Numbered from the stretch's first letter, positions 16,960-26,215 are shown. The stretch: DNA of 64,000 nt from Mameliella sp. CS4 (GCF_019392335.1 NZ_JAHXRQ010000002.1:186001-250000); one strand, 5' to 3'. The notes: generated by a model from the letters alone, not told the origin. A program made the numbers and translations.

Positions 16960-17260
16960 GGACTTGCTTCGATTGAAATGGTCGAAACGGCCTTAGCATG
17001 CCGCGGTGATCCGGCAAACGGCCATGATGGAAACAGGCGTGCCCGGACCAGGGACCTGCCCGGCCGGGAAAAACTGCTTGCGGGGCCGGGCGGCATGGTA
17101 CGCAACGGCTTCACAAAAGGCGCGCGCTGCTGTATGGCGCCAATCATCTGAGACGTGACGCCCGGACCCCGGCGCATGGGATGATGAAGGGGTCGGCGGC
17201 AATGGGGCCGCCATTTGGATCGGAGGACCGGCAGGGGCCGGAGCGCCTCCAAGAGGATAC
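16960..17260. other. Leader and promoter region between the antiporter gene and pnp
   Basis: No gene is seen in these 301 bases. They separate two divergent genes and must contain both promoters, but no clear -10/-35 pair stands out. GGCGGC-AAT-GGGGCCGCC near 17197 could form a hairpin in the pnp leader, of the sort cut by RNase III in pnp autoregulation elsewhere; that role is a guess. Confidence 0.4.
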
Positions 17261-19402
17261 ATGATGTTCAAAGAAGTGAAAAAGTCGATGCAGTGGGGCG
17301 AGGAAACGCTCTCACTGGAAACCGGCAAGGTCGCCCGTCAGGCCGACGGCAGCGTCATCGCCACCCTGGGCGAGACCAGCGTCATGGCCAACGTGACCTT
17401 TGCGAAGCAGGCGAAAGAAGGACAGGACTTCTTTCCGCTGACCGTCCATTACCAGGAAAAATACTATGCCGCCGGCAAGGTGCCCGGTGGCTTCTTCAAG
17501 CGCGAGGCCCGTCCGACCGAGAAGGAAACGCTGACCGCGCGCCTGATCGACCGCCCGATCCGCCCGCTGTTCGTCCCCGGCTTCAAGAACGAAGTTCTGG
17601 TGATGTGCACCGTTCTGTCGCACGACCTGGTCAATGACCCGGACATCGTTGCGATGATCGCCGCCTCGGCCGCGCTGACCATTTCCGGCGCGCCCTTCAT
17701 GGGCCCGATCGCCGGTGCGCGCGTCGGTTTCGAGGATGGCGAATACGTCCTGAACCCGACCGTCGAGGACATGGACCAGCTGCGCAACAATCCCGAGCAG
17801 CGCCTGGACCTGATCGTCGCGGGCACCAAGGACGCGGTCATGATGGTCGAGTCCGAGGCCTACGAGCTGACCGAGGACGAGATGCTGGGCGCGGTTCTGT
17901 TCGCACATGAGCAGATCCAGCCTGTCATCGACCTGATCATCGGCCTCGCCGAAGAGGCCGCCAAGGAGCCCTTCGACTTCCAGCCGCCGGATTACTCGGC
18001 GCTGTTCGACGTGGTCAAGGCTGCGGGCGAGGACAAGATGCGCGCCGCCTACGCGATCACCGACAAGCAGGAGCGCACCGCCGCTGTCGCTGCCGTCAAG
18101 GAAGAGATCAAGGCCGGCCTCACCGAGGAACAGCTGGAAGATCCGAACCTCGGCTCGGCGATCAAGAAGCTGGAATCGATGGTGCTGCGCGGTGACGTGG
18201 TCAAGAATGGCCGCCGCATCGACGGTCGTGCGCTGGATCAGGTGCGCCCCATCGTGTCCGAAACCGGCCTTCTGCCGCGGACCCACGGCTCGGCCCTGTT
18301 CACCCGTGGAGAAACCCAGGCGCTGGTCGTGACCACGCTGGGCACCGGCGACGATGAACAGATCATCGACGCGCTGCACGGCAACTATCGGTCCAACTTC
18401 CTGCTGCACTACAACTTCCCGCCCTATTCGGTCGGCGAAGCGGGCCGCGTCGGCCCTCCGGGACGGCGTGAGATCGGCCACGGCAAGCTGGCCTGGCGTG
18501 CGTTGCAGGCGGTCCTGCCGGCGGCGACCGACTTCCCCTACACGATCCGCCTCGTCTCCGAGATCACGGAATCGAACGGCTCGTCCTCGATGGCCTCGGT
18601 CTGTGGTGGCTCGCTGTCGATGATGGACGCGGGTGTGCCGCTGAAATCCGCCGTTGCCGGTGTGGCCATGGGCCTCGTGCTGGAAGAGGACGGCTCTTAC
18701 GGCATCCTGACCGACATCCTGGGCGACGAGGATCACCTCGGCGACATGGATTTCAAGGTTGCGGGCACCGAAAACGGCATCACCTCTCTGCAGATGGACA
18801 TCAAGGTCGCGGGCATCACCCCCGAGATCATGAAGACCGCCCTGGCCCAGGCCAAGGAAGGCCGGATGCACATCCTGGGTGAGATGTCCAAGGCGCTGTC
18901 GTCGGCCGGTGAGTTCAGCGTTCACGCGCCGCGCATCGAGACCATGCAGATCCCGACCGACAAGATCCGTGAAGTGATCGGCTCGGGCGGCAAGGTGATC
19001 CGCGAGATTGTCGAAGTGTCGGGCGCCAAGGTCGACATCAACGACGAAGGCATCATCAAGATCGCCTCGCCGGACGGCGAGTCCATCCAGAAGGCCTATG
19101 ACATGATCTATTCGATCGTGGCAGAGCCGGAAGAGGGCAAGGTCTACAAGGGCAAGGTCGTGAAGATCGTCGATTTCGGCGCCTTCGTGAACTTCTTTGG
19201 CAAGCGCGACGGCCTGGTGCACGTCAGCCAGATCGAGAACCGTCGCCTGAACCATCCTTCGGACGTGCTGAAGGAAGGCCAGGAAGTCTACGTCAAGCTG
19301 CTGGGCTTCGACGACCGCGGCAAGGTGCGCCTGGCGATGAAGATGGTCGACCAGGAGACCGGCGAAGAGATCACCAAGCAAAAGGAAGAAGCGGAGGAGT
19401 GA
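17261..19402 (+). CDS. pnp: Polynucleotide phosphorylase
   Basis: A 713-residue phosphorolytic 3'-5' exoribonuclease of the RNA degradosome. Two RNase PH-like domains (about 10-230 and 310-550; [16 protein letters not shown] and [16 protein letters not shown]), a KH domain with [16 protein letters not shown] (about 565) and a C-terminal S1 domain (about 625-695, [15 protein letters not shown]) are all present at full length. The start is ATG at 17261 (a second ATG follows at once) behind AAGAGG. A terminator lies 45 bases after the stop. Confidence 0.98.
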   Translation: MMFKEVKKSMQWGEETLSLETGKVARQADGSVIATLGETSVMANVTFAKQAKEGQDFFPLTVHYQEKYYAAGKVPGGFFKREARPTEKETLTARLIDRPIRPLFVPGFKNEVLVMCTVLSHDLVNDPDIVAMIAASAALTISGAPFMGPIAGARVGFEDGEYVLNPTVEDMDQLRNNPEQRLDLIVAGTKDAVMMVESEAYELTEDEMLGAVLFAHEQIQPVIDLIIGLAEEAAKEPFDFQPPDYSALFDVVKAAGEDKMRAAYAITDKQERTAAVAAVKEEIKAGLTEEQLEDPNLGSAIKKLESMVLRGDVVKNGRRIDGRALDQVRPIVSETGLLPRTHGSALFTRGETQALVVTTLGTGDDEQIIDALHGNYRSNFLLHYNFPPYSVGEAGRVGPPGRREIGHGKLAWRALQAVLPAATDFPYTIRLVSEITESNGSSSMASVCGGSLSMMDAGVPLKSAVAGVAMGLVLEEDGSYGILTDILGDEDHLGDMDFKVAGTENGITSLQMDIKVAGITPEIMKTALAQAKEGRMHILGEMSKALSSAGEFSVHAPRIETMQIPTDKIREVIGSGGKVIREIVEVSGAKVDINDEGIIKIASPDGESIQKAYDMIYSIVAEPEEGKVYKGKVVKIVDFGAFVNFFGKRDGLVHVSQIENRRLNHPSDVLKEGQEVYVKLLGFDDRGKVRLAMKMVDQETGEEITKQKEEAEE

Positions 19403-19446
19403 TCCCCGCTGTCCGCCGGCGGCAAGCGCCGTCGGCAGTTTCCCGG

Positions 19447-19473
19447 ACGGGCGGCCTTTGGGCCGCCCGTTTG
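19447..19473 (+). terminator. Probable terminator of pnp
   Basis: ACGGGCGGCC (19447-19456) pairs perfectly with GGCCGCCCGT (19461-19470) around TTTG. The T-tract is weak (TTG, then CACTTTG), so termination may be partial. Confidence 0.65.
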
Positions 19474-19503
19474 CACTTTGATAGGTTACGACGACAGGAC
19501 CCC

Positions 19504-20313
19504 ATGCATCATATCGGCCGGGCCATACAGCATCCCCCGACAGAGCTTCCCGTCTTGGAATGGTGGGCGCGCGATTACGACCATGTCTTTGCGGTCTATA
19601 ATCCATTTTTTACCGTGCCCGGGCATCATCCCGACACGACCAATTACGGGCCCGCGCGCATCAACGTGGCCTCCGCCGAAGAGCTGAGCGCCCTGGCAGA
19701 GGCCCCGCCCATGCCCGAAAACCCGGCGCCGGAGGAGTTTCCCGACCTCATCAAGCAAAGCGGCAGCCCGCTGCGCTGGGAAGCGGTGCGGCAGGCGATC
19801 GGGGCCGGGGACCGGGCGCTGTTCGACCGGACCGTCTGGCTCTGGGCGCTGAACATCGAGCGCGACGATACCGACGACGAGATGCGCGCGGCGCTGACCC
19901 GCTATTGTACGGCGCATGGCATCTATCCGCCCGAGGAAGACTGCCTGCCCGCGATCATGGAACCGATGCTGGGTGACTACCTGGAGGCGCTTGGGATCGA
20001 CGAGGTCATGCTGTGGGACGAATACCGCGAAAACGCCCTGCCGGCCCCACGCGAGGCGCTGGAGCGGGACGAGGTCGCGGTCTGGTTGGACGGGGCGACC
20101 GGCAATTCGGTGCGCGCGGTCAGTGCGCCGGGGTTCCTGATCAGCTGGGCCTTCGACGACGTGCATGGCGTGCTGGCCCTGACCGACGACCTGTACCGAC
20201 GCTGCGCGCCGAACCGTTTCCTGGAATGCCGGGCCTACGGTGTCGGAGGTTACGTGGATGTCTTCAATCCGACGGAATTCCTGGACCGGCTGCCACGCAC
20301 CGGGACCCATTGA
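19504..20313 (+). CDS. Hypothetical protein
   Basis: A 269-residue acidic soluble protein, rich in Trp, Tyr, Glu and Pro, with no signal peptide or membrane segment. The N-terminus is MHHIGRAIQHPP. I chose the ATG at 19504, because the upstream in-frame extension overlaps the pnp terminator hairpin. No recognised motif. It is followed by the IMPACT-family gene with a seven-base gap, so the two are probably co-transcribed. Confidence 0.65.
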   Translation: MHHIGRAIQHPPTELPVLEWWARDYDHVFAVYNPFFTVPGHHPDTTNYGPARINVASAEELSALAEAPPMPENPAPEEFPDLIKQSGSPLRWEAVRQAIGAGDRALFDRTVWLWALNIERDDTDDEMRAALTRYCTAHGIYPPEEDCLPAIMEPMLGDYLEALGIDEVMLWDEYRENALPAPREALERDEVAVWLDGATGNSVRAVSAPGFLISWAFDDVHGVLALTDDLYRRCAPNRFLECRAYGVGGYVDVFNPTEFLDRLPRTGTH

Positions 20314-20320
20314 GGCCCCC

Positions 20321-20674
20321 GTGCTGGTTCTGGAAAATATCATCACCGACAGAGGGTCTCGCTACGCGGTGTCCGGCGGGCCGTGCCGCAGTGCCGATGA
20401 GGCGGCGGCGTTCCTCAAAGAGCTGAAGCGGCGCAAGAAATTCGCCAAGGCCACGCATAACACCTGGGCCTGCCTGACAGAGGACGGCCCTCTGAAAAAC
20501 GACGACGGCGAAAGCGGGGCAGGCATGGTCATCCTGCGAATGCTGGAGCGCGAGGACCTGCGCGACACCATCGTCGTGGTGACGCGGTGGTACGGTGGCA
20601 AGCACCTGGGCGGCGACCGCTTTCGCCATGTGCAGGAAGCGGTGCGCCAGTTCATTGAGGCGCAGGGCTGCTGA
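20321..20674 (+). CDS. IMPACT/YigZ family (UPF0029) protein
   Basis: A 117-residue protein carrying the UPF0029 signature: THNTWACL, GPLKNDDGESGAG, and VVVTRWYGGKHLGGDRFRHV. The GTG at 20321 is preceded by GAGG, so I take it as start. It is shorter than YigZ of E. coli (about 205), lacking the C-terminal ferredoxin-like domain; single-domain members occur. Members bind nucleic acid or act in translation control; the bacterial role is unclear. Confidence 0.85.
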   Translation: MLVLENIITDRGSRYAVSGGPCRSADEAAAFLKELKRRKKFAKATHNTWACLTEDGPLKNDDGESGAGMVILRMLEREDLRDTIVVVTRWYGGKHLGGDRFRHVQEAVRQFIEAQGC

Positions 20675-20694
20675 GCGCGCCCCGCGAAACGGGG

Positions 20695-21123
20695 TCAGAC
20701 GACTTCGGTCTCGACCTGGATGTTTCCCTTGGTCGCGTGCGAATAGGGGCAGATGAAGTGACCGCGCTCGGCGATCTTCTCGGCCACGTCACGTTCGACG
20801 CCGGGCATCGAGACGGCCAGTTTCACCTTGATGCCGAACCCGCCTTCATCGCGCGGCCCGATGCCGACATGGGCCGTGACCTTGGCGTCTTCCGGCACGG
20901 TGCCCAGCTTTTCGTTCTGGGCGGCAAAGCGCATGGCGCCGAGGTAGCAGGCGGCGTACCCGGAGGCGAAGAGCTCTTCGGGATTGTGGCCTTTGCCCGA
21001 ACCACCCAGTTCCGTCGGGCTGGTCATGGTGAAGGTTAGCTTGCCGTCGCTCAACCCTGCGGTCCCGTTGCGACCGCCGCCGGTGGCCCAGGCCTCGGTC
21101 CAGTACTTTGTATCGACACTCAT
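20695..21123 (-). CDS. ohr: Organic hydroperoxide resistance protein Ohr (OsmC family)
   Basis: A 142-residue thiol peroxidase that reduces fatty-acid and other organic hydroperoxides using lipoylated proteins. Both active cysteines are visible: Cys59 in GYAACYLGAM and the second in GHFICPYSHATKGN (~123). The start at 21123 is preceded by AAAGGAGAAC. It is divergent from a MarR-family gene of the OhrR type, the standard arrangement for this peroxide-sensing pair. The shared intergenic region carries repeats described separately. Confidence 0.95.
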   Translation of the reverse strand: MSVDTKYWTEAWATGGGRNGTAGLSDGKLTFTMTSPTELGGSGKGHNPEELFASGYAACYLGAMRFAAQNEKLGTVPEDAKVTAHVGIGPRDEGGFGIKVKLAVSMPGVERDVAEKIAERGHFICPYSHATKGNIQVETEVV

Positions 21124-21140
21124 GATGTTCTCCTTTCGCG

Positions 21141-21223
21141 CAGGAATTAATCGTGTGCGAAACATCTGTGCCGCCGGCGGATTTGTCAATGCTTGCGATT
21201 TATTCCTGCACGATCTATTCCTG
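21141..21223. promoter_or_regulatory. Three copies of a 13-bp element between ohr and ohrR (candidate OhrR sites)
   Basis: CGATNNATTCCTG occurs three times: inverted at 21141-21153 (read as CAGGAATTAATCG), direct at 21196-21208 and direct at 21211-21223. The inverted copy flanks the ohr promoter side and the two direct copies, 15 bases apart, end just before the ohrR start. Repetition in a divergent promoter of a regulator and its target suggests operator sites; this has not been matched to a known OhrR box. Confidence 0.5.
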
Positions 21224-21227
21224 TGTC

Positions 21228-21695
21228 ATGTCAAATTCGCTCTCCCCTTCGGAAATGCTCTGCTTTGCGCTGTATTCGGCGGGGCACGCCATGCAGCAGG
21301 CGTACAAGCCGCTGCTTGACCCGCTTGGTTTGACCTATCCGCAATATCTGGTGCTGACGGCACTGTGGTCGGCGGATGACCGGTCGCTGGGATCCCTGGC
21401 GGTGCAGATGCAACTGGCGTCCAACACGCTGACGCCGCTGGTCAAACGGCTGGAGGCCAAGGGCCTCGTGACCCGCCGCCGCGACCCGGGGGACGAACGC
21501 CAGGTACGCATCCGGCTGACCGAAGAGGGGCGCGCCCTGCAGGTCCAAAGTGCGGATATCGCGCGCTGTTTCCTGGAACGGTCGGGGCTGACCATGAGCG
21601 ATGCGGCACGGTTGCGCGACGAGGTGATGACCCTGCGTGACAACCTGCGCGACGAGGCGGAACTGGACCCGGTGCGCAACGATCCCGCCGCCTAG
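21228..21695 (+). CDS. ohrR: MarR-family organic peroxide sensor OhrR
   Basis: A 155-residue winged-helix repressor. The reactive cysteine of this subgroup is in SEMLCFALYS (Cys12), and the body GLTYPQYLVLTALW, TPLVKRLEAKGLVTRRRDPGDERQ is typical of OhrR. Oxidation of the cysteine by organic peroxide releases DNA and derepresses ohr. The ATG at 21228 has no clear ribosome binding site because the second repeat copy ends five bases before it; the message may be leaderless, or start at ATG 21189, which would add residues coded by the repeats. Confidence 0.92.
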   Translation: MSNSLSPSEMLCFALYSAGHAMQQAYKPLLDPLGLTYPQYLVLTALWSADDRSLGSLAVQMQLASNTLTPLVKRLEAKGLVTRRRDPGDERQVRIRLTEEGRALQVQSADIARCFLERSGLTMSDAARLRDEVMTLRDNLRDEAELDPVRNDPAA

Positions 21696-21784
21696 GGCGC
21701 GCGGGACGCAATTTCCGGGCCTGACGGCAACGCCGGGTTCACCCCGCCGCAGAGCGTCCCGGGATCCCTTTGACGGGCCTGAAC

Positions 21785-21812
21785 AAAAAAAGGCCGGGCA
21801 AAGTGCCCGGCC
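21785..21812 (-). terminator. Strong rho-independent terminator on the minus strand
   Basis: GGCCGGGC (21792-21799) pairs with GCCCGGCC (21805-21812) around AAAGT; read on the minus strand it is followed by seven T. It lies about 170 bases past the response regulator stop, further than usual, so it may end a small RNA or 3' UTR transcript. Confidence 0.85.
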
Positions 21813-21895
21813 AGGTCCAACAGGGAGGTGCATGCGATAACCCGCACATGCAACGGGAACTCTTAGGCAGTTATTAAAACATGACCGAGTCATGA
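21785..21895 (-). ncRNA. Candidate small RNA or 3'-UTR RNA ending at the strong terminator
   Basis: Between the response regulator stop and the terminator lie about 165 bases without a credible gene. Read on the minus strand they hold CATGAC-TCG-GTCATG (21880-21894 on plus), the short hairpin CCCGTTGCATGTGCGGG, an unpaired ACCTCCC and then the terminator. An exposed anti-Shine-Dalgarno CCTCC upstream of an intrinsic terminator is a common layout in bacterial small RNAs. The 5' end is a guess. Confidence 0.3.
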
Positions 21896-21979
21896 AACTA
21901 TGATCTGGGTCAAATCCGCCCGAAACAAAACTTAGCCGTGTATCTTTGTTCCGTGCAATGCGACCTAAGTGTGTGCCGC

Positions 21980-22666
21980 TCAGCTTACAAGGCGGTAGCC
22001 GCCAGATTCTGTCACCAGCAAGCGCGCGTTCGACGGATCGGGTTCGATCTTTTGCCGCAGGCGATAGATATGGGTTTCCAGCGTATGGGTCGTCACCCCC
22101 GCATTGTAACCCCAGACCTCGTGCAGCAGCGTGTCGCGTGGCACCACGCCCTCTGTCGAGCGGTAGAGGAACTTGAGGATGTTGGTCTCTTTCTCGGTCA
22201 GGCGGATCTTTTTTTCGTCTTCCGTGACCAGCATCTTCATCGAGGGTTTGAAGGTATAGGGGCCAACGGTGAACACCGCGTCTTCGGACTGTTCGTGCTG
22301 GCGCAGCTGGGCGCGGATGCGTGCCAGCAGGACCGGGAACTTGAACGGTTTGGTCACATAGTCGTTGGCGCCCGCGTCGAGGCCGAGGATCGTGTCGGCG
22401 TCGCTGTCGTGGCCGGTCAGCATGATGATCGGGGATTTCACGCCCTGTTTGCGCATCAGGCGACAGAGTTCCCGCCCGTCGGTATCGGGCAGGCCGACGT
22501 CCAGAATGACCAGGTCATAGATCTGTTCCTTGACCCGGGCCATCGCGCTGGCGCCTGCGTCCGCCTCGAAAACTTCGAAGTCCTCGGTCATGACCAGTTG
22601 CTCGGCCAGGGCCTCGCGCAGGTCCTCTTCATCGTCGACCAGCAGGATGTTTCGCAGTTGCGCCAT
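21980..22666 (-). CDS. OmpR/PhoB-type response regulator, orphan
   Basis: A 228-residue regulator: receiver domain (about 5-120) with Asp11-Asp12, the phospho-acceptor Asp56 in LVILDVGLPD and Lys of TKPFKF; then a winged-helix DNA-binding domain (about 135-228; THTLETHIYRLRQKIE). The ATG at 22666 gives a typical receiver N-terminus. No histidine kinase is adjacent on either side; ribA lies divergently upstream. The regulon cannot be inferred from the sequence. Confidence 0.92.
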   Translation of the reverse strand: MAQLRNILLVDDEEDLREALAEQLVMTEDFEVFEADAGASAMARVKEQIYDLVILDVGLPDTDGRELCRLMRKQGVKSPIIMLTGHDSDADTILGLDAGANDYVTKPFKFPVLLARIRAQLRQHEQSEDAVFTVGPYTFKPSMKMLVTEDEKKIRLTEKETNILKFLYRSTEGVVPRDTLLHEVWGYNAGVTTHTLETHIYRLRQKIEPDPSNARLLVTESGGYRLVS

Positions 22667-22812
22667 AGTGCGGCCCTCCGTGTTGCCTTTTACCGCAGAT
22701 GTGGACAGAGTGCGCCTCCGGCAAGCTTTGCTGCAAGACATTCACGTCCTCGTGTGCTGAGGGCGGAAATGTTACAGGATGCCGGGGAGTTGGCCAGCCG
22801 GAGGGTGAAGAG

Positions 22813-23895
22813 TTGGGACTGGGGCCGGACCTGAATGAAACATTGGCGCGGGCCCGGGCGGACCTGCGCATGGGGGTTCCCGTGGGGCTGCGCGCAGAGG
22901 GCGCGCATGTGCTTGTCGCCGCCGCAGAGACCCTATCGGAGGCGCGGCTTTGCGCCATGCGCGCGCTGGGACCGCTGGACCTGGCCCTGACCGACCGGCG
23001 GGCGGCCACGTTGAAGGCGCGGGCCTATGATGGTGACGTGGCGCGGGTGATCGTGCCCGAGGATGCACGCCTGTCCTGGGTGCAGGACCTTGCCGATCCC
23101 GCCGACGACCTGGCCAACCCGATGAAGGGCCCGTTGCAGACCCGGCGCGAAGGCGCGGTCATGCTGCACCGGCTGGGACTGCAGCTGTGCAAGGGGGCTC
23201 GTCTGTTGCCGGCGGCCCTTGTCGTGCCGGTGGACCCGGGGACCGCCGCGGCGCGGGGCCTGCTGGAGATCGATGGCGCAGAGGCGGCCCCTCTGCTGGA
23301 GGCGCTGCCGGAACTGGAGCATGTGGTTTCGGCCCGCGTGCCCCTGCGCGCGGCCGAGAACGCGCGGCTGCACATCTATCGCCCCGCTGACGGGTCCGAA
23401 GAGCATTACGCGATCGAGATCGGCCGTCCCGACCGCGCGCAGCCGGTGCTGGCGCGTCTGCATTCGGCCTGTTTCACCGGCGACCTGCTGGGGTCGCTGA
23501 AATGCGACTGTGGTCCGCAGTTGAACGCGGCCCTGATGCAGATGGGGCAGGAAGGCGCGGGCGTCCTTCTGTACCTGCAACAGGAAGGGCGCGGGATCGG
23601 GCTGGCCAACAAGATGCGCGCCTATGCCTTGCAGGACCAGGGGTTCGACACGGTCGAGGCCAACCACCGGCTGGGGTTCGAGGATGATGAGCGCGATTTC
23701 CGGCTGGGCGCGCAGATCCTTGAAAAGATGGGGTTCTCTGCGGTCCGGTTGATGACCAACAACCCGGCCAAGATGCGGATGATGGAAAGCTGCGGCATCG
23801 GGGTGGCCGAGCGCGTGCCTCTGAAGGTGGGCGAGACGGCGCACAATACGCATTACCTTGCGGTGAAGGCGGCGAAGTCAGGACACCTGCTGTAA
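22813..23895 (+). CDS. ribA: GTP cyclohydrolase II with an extended N-terminal region
   Basis: Catalyses the first step of riboflavin synthesis, GTP to 2,5-diamino-6-ribosylamino-pyrimidinone phosphate plus formate. The catalytic domain is the C-terminal ~200 residues: the zinc site HSACFTGDLLGSLKCDCG (Cys about 220, 231, 233), YLQQEGRGIGLANKMRAY and the Arg/Asn block RLMTNNPAKM. The first ~165 residues are a separate domain, as in other Rhodobacterales RibA proteins; it resembles no complete RibB. No ATG is suitable, and the TTG at 22813 has GGAGGG eight bases upstream and gives 360 residues. Confidence 0.87.
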   Translation: MGLGPDLNETLARARADLRMGVPVGLRAEGAHVLVAAAETLSEARLCAMRALGPLDLALTDRRAATLKARAYDGDVARVIVPEDARLSWVQDLADPADDLANPMKGPLQTRREGAVMLHRLGLQLCKGARLLPAALVVPVDPGTAAARGLLEIDGAEAAPLLEALPELEHVVSARVPLRAAENARLHIYRPADGSEEHYAIEIGRPDRAQPVLARLHSACFTGDLLGSLKCDCGPQLNAALMQMGQEGAGVLLYLQQEGRGIGLANKMRAYALQDQGFDTVEANHRLGFEDDERDFRLGAQILEKMGFSAVRLMTNNPAKMRMMESCGIGVAERVPLKVGETAHNTHYLAVKAAKSGHLL

Positions 23896-23970
23896 CCGGC
23901 TGGCTTTCCGGGCGGCGGGCCTTGTGCCCGCCCGTGGCATGCTTAGCTTCGGTGCAAAGGAGAGATCCGC

Positions 23971-24972
23971 ATGCATTATTCCCTGCTAGACCTGTCACCC
24001 GTGCCCGAGGGGTTCACCGCCGCCGACGCGCTGAGCAACACCGGTGACCTTGCCCAAAATGCCGAAACCTGGGGCTATCACCGCTACTGGATGGCGGAAC
24101 ATCACAATATGCCCGGCATTGCCTCGGCGGCGACGGCGGTTCTGATCGGATATGTCGCCGGGCTGACCAGCCGGATGCGCGTCGGGGCAGGGGGCATCAT
24201 GCTGCCCAACCACGCGCCTCTGGCCGTGGCCGAGGCCTTTGGCACGCTGGCGACGCTCTACCCAGACCGGATCGACCTTGGCCTTGGTCGCGCGCCGGGG
24301 GGCGACGGCATGGTGATGCGGGCACTGGGGGTGCATCCAGAACGGGCCGAGCAGTTCCACGCCGAGGTGGGCGAACTGCGCGAGCTCTTGGGACCGCCGC
24401 AGGAGGGCCGCCCGGTGCGCGCGCTGCCGGGCGAGGGGACCGAGGTTCCGCTGTGGGTCCTGGGCTCTTCGTTGCATGGCGCACAGGTGGCGGCGCTCTT
24501 GGGGCTGCCCTATGCCTTTGCCTCGCATTTCGCGCCGCAGATGCTGGAACAGGCGCTGGAGGTTTACCGGCGCCATTTCCGGCCCTCGGCCTCGCTGGAC
24601 CGGCCATATGCGATGGTGGCGATCAACGTCTTTGCCGCCGATACAGGCGCCGAGGCGCGCAGGCTGCGCACGACAATGCAGCAGGCCTTTTACCGGTTGC
24701 GGACCGGGAAGCCGGGCAAGCTGCCGGCCCCGGTCGATGACCTCTCCTCGGTGGTGCCGGCGGGCGCGATGCCGGCGCTGGACGAGGCACTGCGGATCAG
24801 CGCGGTGGGCGACGCGGCGCAGGTTGAATCGCAACTGCGCGGCTTCATTGACAAGTTTGCGCCGGACGAGGTGATCCTGACCGGGCAGATCCACGATCAT
24901 GCGGCGCGTCTGCGGTCCTTCGAGATCGCGGCGCAGGCGATGCAGCGCCTGCGCCGCGCCGAAGCGGCCTGA
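23971..24972 (+). CDS. LLM-class flavin-dependent oxidoreductase (MsnO8 family)
   Basis: A 333-residue luciferase-like monooxygenase of the F420/FMN-dependent class, a TIM barrel. The N-terminal [12 protein letters not shown] and the [22 protein letters not shown] and [11 protein letters not shown] blocks are diagnostic for the MsnO8 type. Its substrate is unknown. GGAGAG precedes the ATG. It may be co-transcribed with the DUF2267 and L,D-transpeptidase genes that follow. Confidence 0.9.
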   Translation: MHYSLLDLSPVPEGFTAADALSNTGDLAQNAETWGYHRYWMAEHHNMPGIASAATAVLIGYVAGLTSRMRVGAGGIMLPNHAPLAVAEAFGTLATLYPDRIDLGLGRAPGGDGMVMRALGVHPERAEQFHAEVGELRELLGPPQEGRPVRALPGEGTEVPLWVLGSSLHGAQVAALLGLPYAFASHFAPQMLEQALEVYRRHFRPSASLDRPYAMVAINVFAADTGAEARRLRTTMQQAFYRLRTGKPGKLPAPVDDLSSVVPAGAMPALDEALRISAVGDAAQVESQLRGFIDKFAPDEVILTGQIHDHAARLRSFEIAAQAMQRLRRAEAA

Positions 24973-24975
24973 CCC

Positions 24976-25434
24976 GTGCCGCAGCCCTGGACATACCGCC
25001 ACGCAAGCCAAGAGTACCGCGCCTTTCTGGACGACGTGAAGGCGCGGATGGATCTCGAGTCCGACAACATGGCCTACACGGCGCTGGACGGGGTCTTTCA
25101 TGTCTTTCGGCGGCGGGTGACGGCGGAACAGGGGCTGCGCTTTGCCAGCGTGCTGCCCAGCGTGCCCAGGGCAATCTTTGTCGCCGGCTGGCAGCCCGAG
25201 GTGCCGCCCGCCTCCTGGGCGCCACGCGACGCCCTGACGCGAGAGGCGCAGGCACTGCGCCCGGATCACAACCTGACCCCGGACAATTGCATCGAGGCGG
25301 TGGCCTGGGCCTTGCGCCGTGCCATCCGGGGGCCGGACTGGGACAGGGCGCTGGCCGCTCTGCCCCCTGAGGCGCGTGATTTCTGGCGTGTCGAGGTCGA
25401 CGACCCGCGCGACCTGGAACCCGGGATACGATGA
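24976..25434 (+). CDS. DUF2267 domain protein
   Basis: A 152-residue protein with the DUF2267 features: YTALDGVFHVFRRRVTAEQG in the first half and a helical C-terminal part ending in LPPEARDFWRVEVDDP. The family is of unknown function. It starts with GTG three bases after the LLM gene stop, and overlaps the next gene by four bases (ATGA), so it is part of an operon. Confidence 0.78.
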   Translation: MPQPWTYRHASQEYRAFLDDVKARMDLESDNMAYTALDGVFHVFRRRVTAEQGLRFASVLPSVPRAIFVAGWQPEVPPASWAPRDALTREAQALRPDHNLTPDNCIEAVAWALRRAIRGPDWDRALAALPPEARDFWRVEVDDPRDLEPGIR

Positions 25435-25961
25435 GCGCCCGCGACATGATCCTGACGCCGCGGGGCCTGCGCTTCGCGGGGCGGCTCTGGCCCTGTTCGG
25501 TGGGGCGGGGCGGCGTGACAACGGACAAGCGCGAGGGGGACGGCGCCACCCCGGCGGGGGTGCACCGCATCACCGGCATGCTCTATCGTCCCGACCGGAT
25601 CGCGCGCCCGGCCGAGTGGGCGGTGCCGATCGGGCCGGGCGATCTGTGGTCGGACGATCCCGCGCACGAGGATTACAATCTCATGGTGCGTGCGCCCTAC
25701 GGGTGGAGCCATGAGCGCCTGCGTCGGGCCGATCGGCTTTACGATCTCGTTTTGCTGACCGACTGGAACTGGCCCCGGGCCGAGCGGGGCAGGGGGTCTG
25801 CCATCTTTCTGCACCGTTGGCGCCGACCGGGGTTTCCGACCGAAGGCTGCATCGCGTTCCGGCCTGACCACCTGCGGCAGATCGCGGGCCGGATCATGCC
25901 CGGGACACGGGTGATCGTGCCCGCACCCCTGGCGCGGACTCTGCCCAAACGGACAGGCTGA
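25431..25961 (+). CDS. L,D-transpeptidase (YkuD) family protein
   Basis: A 176-residue product whose C-terminal half has the YkuD catalytic layout: SAIFLHRW with the active-site His and TEGCIAF with the nucleophilic Cys, about 20 residues apart. YkuD enzymes make 3-3 or Lpp-type cross-links in peptidoglycan or act on them. No signal peptide is visible in this frame, a known feature of the short YkuD group, which may be cytoplasmic or exported by another route. The gene overlaps the DUF2267 stop. Confidence 0.82.
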   Translation: MSARDMILTPRGLRFAGRLWPCSVGRGGVTTDKREGDGATPAGVHRITGMLYRPDRIARPAEWAVPIGPGDLWSDDPAHEDYNLMVRAPYGWSHERLRRADRLYDLVLLTDWNWPRAERGRGSAIFLHRWRRPGFPTEGCIAFRPDHLRQIAGRIMPGTRVIVPAPLARTLPKRTG

Positions 25962-26215
25962 CCCGGCGTCCGGGGCTGCCTTGCCGAGCGGGTGTGGCCA
26001 AAGTCGCTGTCAAGGGCGCAGGCATATTGCCCGAATCGGTTCAAATGGCCTGCCATTCGCCCGGCCAGGCGCCGTTTTTGTAGCCGGAAGAGCCGTATTT
26101 GCCTGCCGGATACGCAGATTTCAGCGATTTGCTTGCATGTCCAAACGTCACGCGCTTTAGTCTGAGCACAATACAGCGGAGAAACATCCGCGAAATAACA
26201 GACAGGGAGTCTGAC

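Noticed and set aside
17312..19606. A 764-codon open frame antisense to pnp
   Set aside because: Shadow of the pnp coding strand; the product lacks any domain and has antisense-type composition.
22768..22834. An ATG upstream (22768) as the ribA start
   Set aside because: It is in another frame from ribA; the in-frame TTG at 22813 with GGAGGG is the better start.
26030..26060. GGTTCAAAT resembling a T-loop of a tRNA
   Set aside because: No acceptor stem, anticodon arm or CCA-like end could be folded around it.
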